The position numbers and the translations under genes are program-made. The notes under the pieces were generated by a model, which was given only the letters and a program-made list of their open reading frames with translations, did not search any database and had not been told where the DNA came from. From an uncultured Clostridium sp. (GTDB lineage: Bacteria > Bacillota > Clostridia > TANB77 > CAG-465), in assembly GCA_900553785.1 (NCBI GenBank), contig USES01000021.1, positions 1-16,465 on the forward strand: a stretch of DNA of 16,465 nt, read 5' to 3'. Numbering within the stretch: position 1 is the first letter of the stretch; each line of letters begins with the position of its first letter. This document shows, piece after piece, positions 12,923 to 16,465 of the stretch.

Positions 12923-14746
12923 ATGATATACAAAAGAGATGTAAATAAAATAGAAGAAATGAGACACATTGAATACGTTCTAAGTAACAACATTGGGTCA
13001 TATATGAACACATCCGTGATAGGTAGCAATTTTGCGCCTTATCACGGCTTGTTTATAAAACAACAACCAAAAAATGATCAGATATTGTTATCTAAGTTGA
13101 CTGAAAAGCTGGATTTTGGTTCTGGTGAAGAATATAGCATTATGGATTATAAAACTAGTGAGAATGTATATGGAGGTTCTGAATATTTAGTTTCTTTTGA
13201 AACAAATCCTTTTCCAAAATACAAATATGAGATAAATGGATGTTGTTTAGAAAAAAGGTACAAATTTGTAAAAAATGAAAATGTATTATGTATTGATTAC
13301 GTGTTAGAAAATAATACTAATAAGTTTGTAAGATTTAGTGTAAGTCCTATGGTTACAAAACGTGGACTTTTTGATATTAAAAGAGAAGGAGATATGAAGT
13401 TTACAGTATCAAGTAGTCAAAACACGTTTAAAGTTAACTTGAGTATAAGTGAAAATATGAGTTTGTATATGAAGGCTCCATCTATGAAATTTAACAAATC
13501 ACCTAAATTTGAAAAAGGCATTAATTTTGATTTAGAAGTAGAGCCTGGAAAAATAAGAACATATGTTGAGGATTTGTTTATCCCTGGAACATTTGAAGCT
13601 GTTGTAAAAGCAGGACACACGGCAACGCTTAATATGTATGTATCTTTGACAGATATTGAAGAAAGGAAATTTGATCCATATAAGATAGAGCAAGAATGTT
13701 TAGATAGTATAAATGATAAAATAAGTTATATAGATGATTCTTTTGTAGAGCTTAAGAGCATGGCTCAAGTGGCGTACCTTTTACATTATGTTGATTTTGA
13801 AAATAAAAAACTTGTTTTGCTCGAAAGTATACCAGTTGTTCCTGAAGGGGACGAATATATTAAAAATATAATATCTTCAATTGAGGGAAATTATTTGGCT
13901 TTAAATAGATATAAAGAGGCCGTCAAAATATTAGAGTGTATGATGTCAATGCTTAAATGTGATAGCTACAATTTAAATCCGGTGGACAAGTGTGAGGCAG
14001 AACTTTTATTTATTGAGGCTGTTAATAGGTATATACAAGAATCTGAATGTAGAAATTCAGAGGTAAAAGACTTTTATGAATATATTAAACAAACCTTATA
14101 TAAGTATATAGAGGCAAGCGATGACAATTGTAAGATGGACAATGACTTTTTATTAAAAGTTAGTGGTAAAAAGTATATAAAAATCAATGCTTTGTGGTAT
14201 AATGCACTTAGAATTTTGATATTTTTGCAAGATAAATATTATGAAGCATCGGAATATATCTACTCAATATCCGAAAATGTTAGAAACAATATTGTTGAGA
14301 AGTTTTGGGTATCTGATAAATCTGTTTTAAAGTATGAAATAAATGAGGAACCGTTTTCTAATTTCGATATGATGTATACTTTAAGTTTGTCTTACCCTGC
14401 GCTTCATGAAAAAGTTGCAATGAAGCTAATAGATACTACTTTTAAAGAACTATACACACCACTTGGAATGAGAAAGGCCTGTGTTGGAAGCAAGTTATAT
14501 GACGGCTTTGTATATCCGCATCTTATGGTACATTTTTTAAAGGCTAATTTAAGACAGATGGGTGTTACTAGAGCTACTCAAAAGTTGGGGTATAATTTGG
14601 TAAAGGATATATTTGCTGAGATTAACAAAGAAGTTGTAGGAACTGTGAGATATAAGTATTGTGAAAAAAGTAAAAAAGCTTATGGTTTTCCAATAAATGC
14701 ATTGACTAATGCAGAACTTATTCGTATGTTTGATATGTTAACGTGA
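12923..14746 (+). CDS. Divergent amylo-alpha-1,6-glucosidase-like protein, probably not catalytic
   Basis: A 607-residue protein with no signal peptide or membrane segment. The N-terminal part follows bacterial glycogen-debranching enzymes: EYVLSNNIGSYMNTSV, NFAPYHGLFI, LLSKL, then FETNPFPKYKYEING and LEKRYKFV. The C-terminal half keeps barrel landmarks (ELLFIEAVNRY, INALWYNALRIL, FDMMYTLSLSYPAL, LYTPLGMR). The TWMDA-type segment expected before INALWYNAL and the YHxGTVWPW segment near the end, which carry active-site residues, are absent or replaced (here SGKKYIK and LYDGFVYPHL). It may have lost glucosidase activity and kept a sugar-binding or structural role. GGGGG precedes the ATG. Between yvcK and ruvC it is probably in one transcript. 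Family assignment is from motif memory. Confidence 0.65.
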   Translation: MIYKRDVNKIEEMRHIEYVLSNNIGSYMNTSVIGSNFAPYHGLFIKQQPKNDQILLSKLTEKLDFGSGEEYSIMDYKTSENVYGGSEYLVSFETNPFPKYKYEINGCCLEKRYKFVKNENVLCIDYVLENNTNKFVRFSVSPMVTKRGLFDIKREGDMKFTVSSSQNTFKVNLSISENMSLYMKAPSMKFNKSPKFEKGINFDLEVEPGKIRTYVEDLFIPGTFEAVVKAGHTATLNMYVSLTDIEERKFDPYKIEQECLDSINDKISYIDDSFVELKSMAQVAYLLHYVDFENKKLVLLESIPVVPEGDEYIKNIISSIEGNYLALNRYKEAVKILECMMSMLKCDSYNLNPVDKCEAELLFIEAVNRYIQESECRNSEVKDFYEYIKQTLYKYIEASDDNCKMDNDFLLKVSGKKYIKINALWYNALRILIFLQDKYYEASEYIYSISENVRNNIVEKFWVSDKSVLKYEINEEPFSNFDMMYTLSLSYPALHEKVAMKLIDTTFKELYTPLGMRKACVGSKLYDGFVYPHLMVHFLKANLRQMGVTRATQKLGYNLVKDIFAEINKEVVGTVRYKYCEKSKKAYGFPINALTNAELIRMFDMLT

Positions 14747-14764
14747 TTTTTTAAGGAGAATATT

Positions 14765-15271
14765 GTGGTAATATTAGGAATAGACCCCGGATTTGGAAGA
14801 ATGGGGTATGGTATAATAGAATATAAGAATAATAAGTTTAGAGTTATTGAATATGGTTGTATAACTACACCTGCAAAAGAACAATTATCTAAAAGACTAA
14901 AAAAAATTGAGGATGACTTACAAAGTATAATAGATAGATATCATATAGATGCTTCTGCAATTGAAGAACTGTTTTTTAACACTAATATTACAACTGCCAT
15001 TCACGTTGCAGAGGCCAGAGGTGTTATGCTTTGTGTATTAGAAAAAAATAATATTAAGATTGCAGAATATACTCCGCTTCAAGTAAAACAGGCTCTTGTT
15101 GGTTATGGAAGAGCTGAAAAAAATCAGATAAAACAAATGGTAAAAGAAATGTTGAAGTTGGAGAATATGCCAAAGTTAGATGATACAACTGATGCACTAG
15201 CTATAGCCATATGCTATGCAAATAGTTTTAAATATGAGATGTTGGAAAAAAAGGAGAGTAAAAGAGTATGA
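14765..15271 (+). CDS. ruvC: Crossover junction endodeoxyribonuclease RuvC
   Basis: A 168-residue Holliday-junction resolvase of usual length. The four acidic metal-binding residues are Asp7 (LGIDPG), Glu67 (AIEELFF), Asp140 and Asp143 (KLDDTTDALAIA). RuvC cuts four-way junctions during recombinational repair, with RuvAB. It starts with GTG, placed by AAGGAG. It lies 18 bp after the debranching-like gene. Its TGA overlaps the start of the next gene (ATGA), so a surface-protein gene sits where ruvA would often be found. Confidence 0.95.
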   Translation: MVILGIDPGFGRMGYGIIEYKNNKFRVIEYGCITTPAKEQLSKRLKKIEDDLQSIIDRYHIDASAIEELFFNTNITTAIHVAEARGVMLCVLEKNNIKIAEYTPLQVKQALVGYGRAEKNQIKQMVKEMLKLENMPKLDDTTDALAIAICYANSFKYEMLEKKESKRV

Positions 15272-16465
15272 AAGATGTGTTAGTTAAACGTAATAGTAGA
15301 AAACGTGGTATTACAGTATCAATGGCTGTCACTATGATTTTAATTATTAGTCTTATTACTACAACAATTACTATATCTGTTGTGCATACGGTAAAGAACT
15401 CTAAACTTAGAGGGTTTGCAACAGAACTTTCACTAGTACAAGATACAATAAAAGAATTGTCTTTTACAGAAAGTGTAAATGAATATATAACTCGTGACGT
15501 TACGTTGACTTTAAATAACATTGAACAATTTCAGGGAGAAGATGTAGTAGATAATTCAGTGTTACTTCATGTGTTAGATTTATCTAAAATGGGAATTACT
15601 AGTAGTATGTATGGAACTGGCAAAAATGACAGTGAAAAAGACTATTATGCTTTGTCTACAGATACTATGAAAGTATATTATATTGCAGGGTATGATGCTG
15701 GAGACAAAGTGTACTACACTATGACTCAAGAGCTTTATAACATGTTAAATGGAATTACAAAAAGCAATGTGACTTCAAATAATATAGTTTTTGTTGCCAA
15801 TCATATAGATTGGACTAATAAACCTATAAAGGTAACTGTTAGAGTACCTAAAGCAATAGATACTTCAAGTGTAACTGTAACTACAGATAATACTAATATA
15901 TTAAAAGCTAGTGCTTTTACTTTGAATGGAGAATATAATGAGCTTGAAGTTAATATAAGTGATGTGGAAAGTAATTATACAGTTACAGTTACATATTCAG
16001 TGGATGGAGCACAGAAAACGCAAACATATGCAGTAACTAATTTTGATAATGAATCTCCTACAGCAATTATGGGAAAGCTTGAAATGGATAGTACGGGTTA
16101 TTACGTAAGTCGAGTATGTTTTGCAGATAATGGTAGGGTTAAGACTTTAAAGTACGTTGACTTGCCGGTTGAAGAAAGTGTGGCAAAAGAATTTTTCAAA
16201 ACAAATGGATATGTTATTAAAGACTCTAAGATTAAATCAAGTTCAAAAGATACGAAGTTTACTATATACGTAGAAGATTATGCTGGTAATTTTGTAGTAA
16301 GCTCAGACGTGGTAACAGTGCCAAATGAGTTTTATTACGTTGGTGGAACAAAAGATACAGGAGTCGTAATTTCAGATAATGCAGCAGATGAAAACAAAGG
16401 TGTGGACTATACATGTGTAGGTAACCAATTTGTATGGATACCAGTAGAAGATTATTCAAAGTTTG
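15268..16465 (+). CDS. Pilin-like surface protein, probable DGR target, cut by window end
   Basis: The first 399 codons are in the window and the frame stays open. A basic head (MKDVLVKRNSRKRG) precedes GITVSMAVT and a hydrophobic helix (about residues 15-38), resembling a class III (prepilin) signal with cleavage after Gly14, though the usual Glu5 is replaced by Met. An extracellular-looking beta-rich part follows, with a probable Ig-like region (about 185-260) and a second module ending in IYVEDYAGNFVV. At about residues 353-399, FYYVGGTKDTG leads into GNQFVWIPVEDYSKF, a start typical of FGE-like lectin-fold domains in DGR target proteins. The ATG overlaps the ruvC TGA by four bases; AAGGAGAG precedes it. 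Function is probably surface binding or adhesion (inference). The C-terminus lies outside the window. Confidence 0.8.
   Translation, partial: MKDVLVKRNSRKRGITVSMAVTMILIISLITTTITISVVHTVKNSKLRGFATELSLVQDTIKELSFTESVNEYITRDVTLTLNNIEQFQGEDVVDNSVLLHVLDLSKMGITSSMYGTGKNDSEKDYYALSTDTMKVYYIAGYDAGDKVYYTMTQELYNMLNGITKSNVTSNNIVFVANHIDWTNKPIKVTVRVPKAIDTSSVTVTTDNTNILKASAFTLNGEYNELEVNISDVESNYTVTVTYSVDGAQKTQTYAVTNFDNESPTAIMGKLEMDSTGYYVSRVCFADNGRVKTLKYVDLPVEESVAKEFFKTNGYVIKDSKIKSSSKDTKFTIYVEDYAGNFVVSSDVVTVPNEFYYVGGTKDTGVVISDNAADENKGVDYTCVGNQFVWIPVEDYSKF

Noticed and set aside
15228..15521. A minus-strand frame over the start of the pilin-like gene, and another at 16262-16459
   Set aside because: Both lie opposite a continuous 399-codon plus-strand frame with a good ribosome binding site and recognisable domains.
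1..16465. CRISPR array, insertion sequence or transposase
   Set aside because: No regularly spaced direct repeats and no transposase motifs were seen on either strand.

Overview
The window looks like chromosome from an AT-rich, spore-forming member of the Clostridia. The evidence is the strong A/T codon bias, AGGAGG-type ribosome binding sites, consensus TTGACA/TATAAT promoters, a dipicolinate synthase subunit B gene (a spore-specific function), a DUF4364 regulator typical of Clostridia, and the arrangements murB-yvcK and cmk-plsC. I cannot name a genus. An uncultured gut or other anaerobic lineage would fit the pilin-like, variable-domain proteins seen here.

Layout, left to right. Bases 1-281 hold no gene I can support, only a terminator-like hairpin, a small inverted repeat and a good promoter for the tRNA-Gly(CCC) gene at 282-355, which has its own terminator. 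Next is a tight plus-strand group: an HD-domain phosphohydrolase, an ECF-type transporter S component, a DUF1893 (TM1506-like) protein and an MGDG synthase/UgtP-like glycosyltransferase. A strong promoter then drives a stand-alone flotillin with base composition unlike its neighbours, closed by a long hairpin. lexA follows, with a consensus promoter and a candidate LexA box, then dpaB (spoVFB) without dpaA.

The most unusual part is 6511-7965. Directly after dpaB lies a headless C-terminal fragment of a formylglycine-generating-enzyme/C-type-lectin-fold protein. Its last 49 codons look like the variable region (VR) of a diversity-generating retroelement (DGR), and a perfect hairpin follows it. 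A perfect vegetative promoter then starts a structured noncoding stretch of about 520 nt, immediately upstream of a small DUF21-like membrane protein. Promoter, size, structure and downstream gene together match an OLE RNA-oapA locus, an RNA-protein membrane complex linked to Mg2+, alcohol and cold stress in other Firmicutes.

A minus-strand DUF4364 regulator converges on oapA and shares a bidirectional terminator with it. The rest is plus-strand core metabolism: cmk-plsC-trmR, then, from its own promoter, murB-yvcK, a glycogen-debranching-enzyme-like protein that appears to lack its catalytic segment, and ruvC. Overlapping the ruvC stop codon is a long pilin-like surface protein, cut by the window end. 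It enters a motif (GNQFVWIPVEDYSKF) typical of the lectin-fold domain of DGR target proteins. The window therefore holds two DGR-target-type pieces, the VR-bearing tail at 6521-6757 and the N-terminal portion at 15268-16465, but no reverse transcriptase or template repeat.
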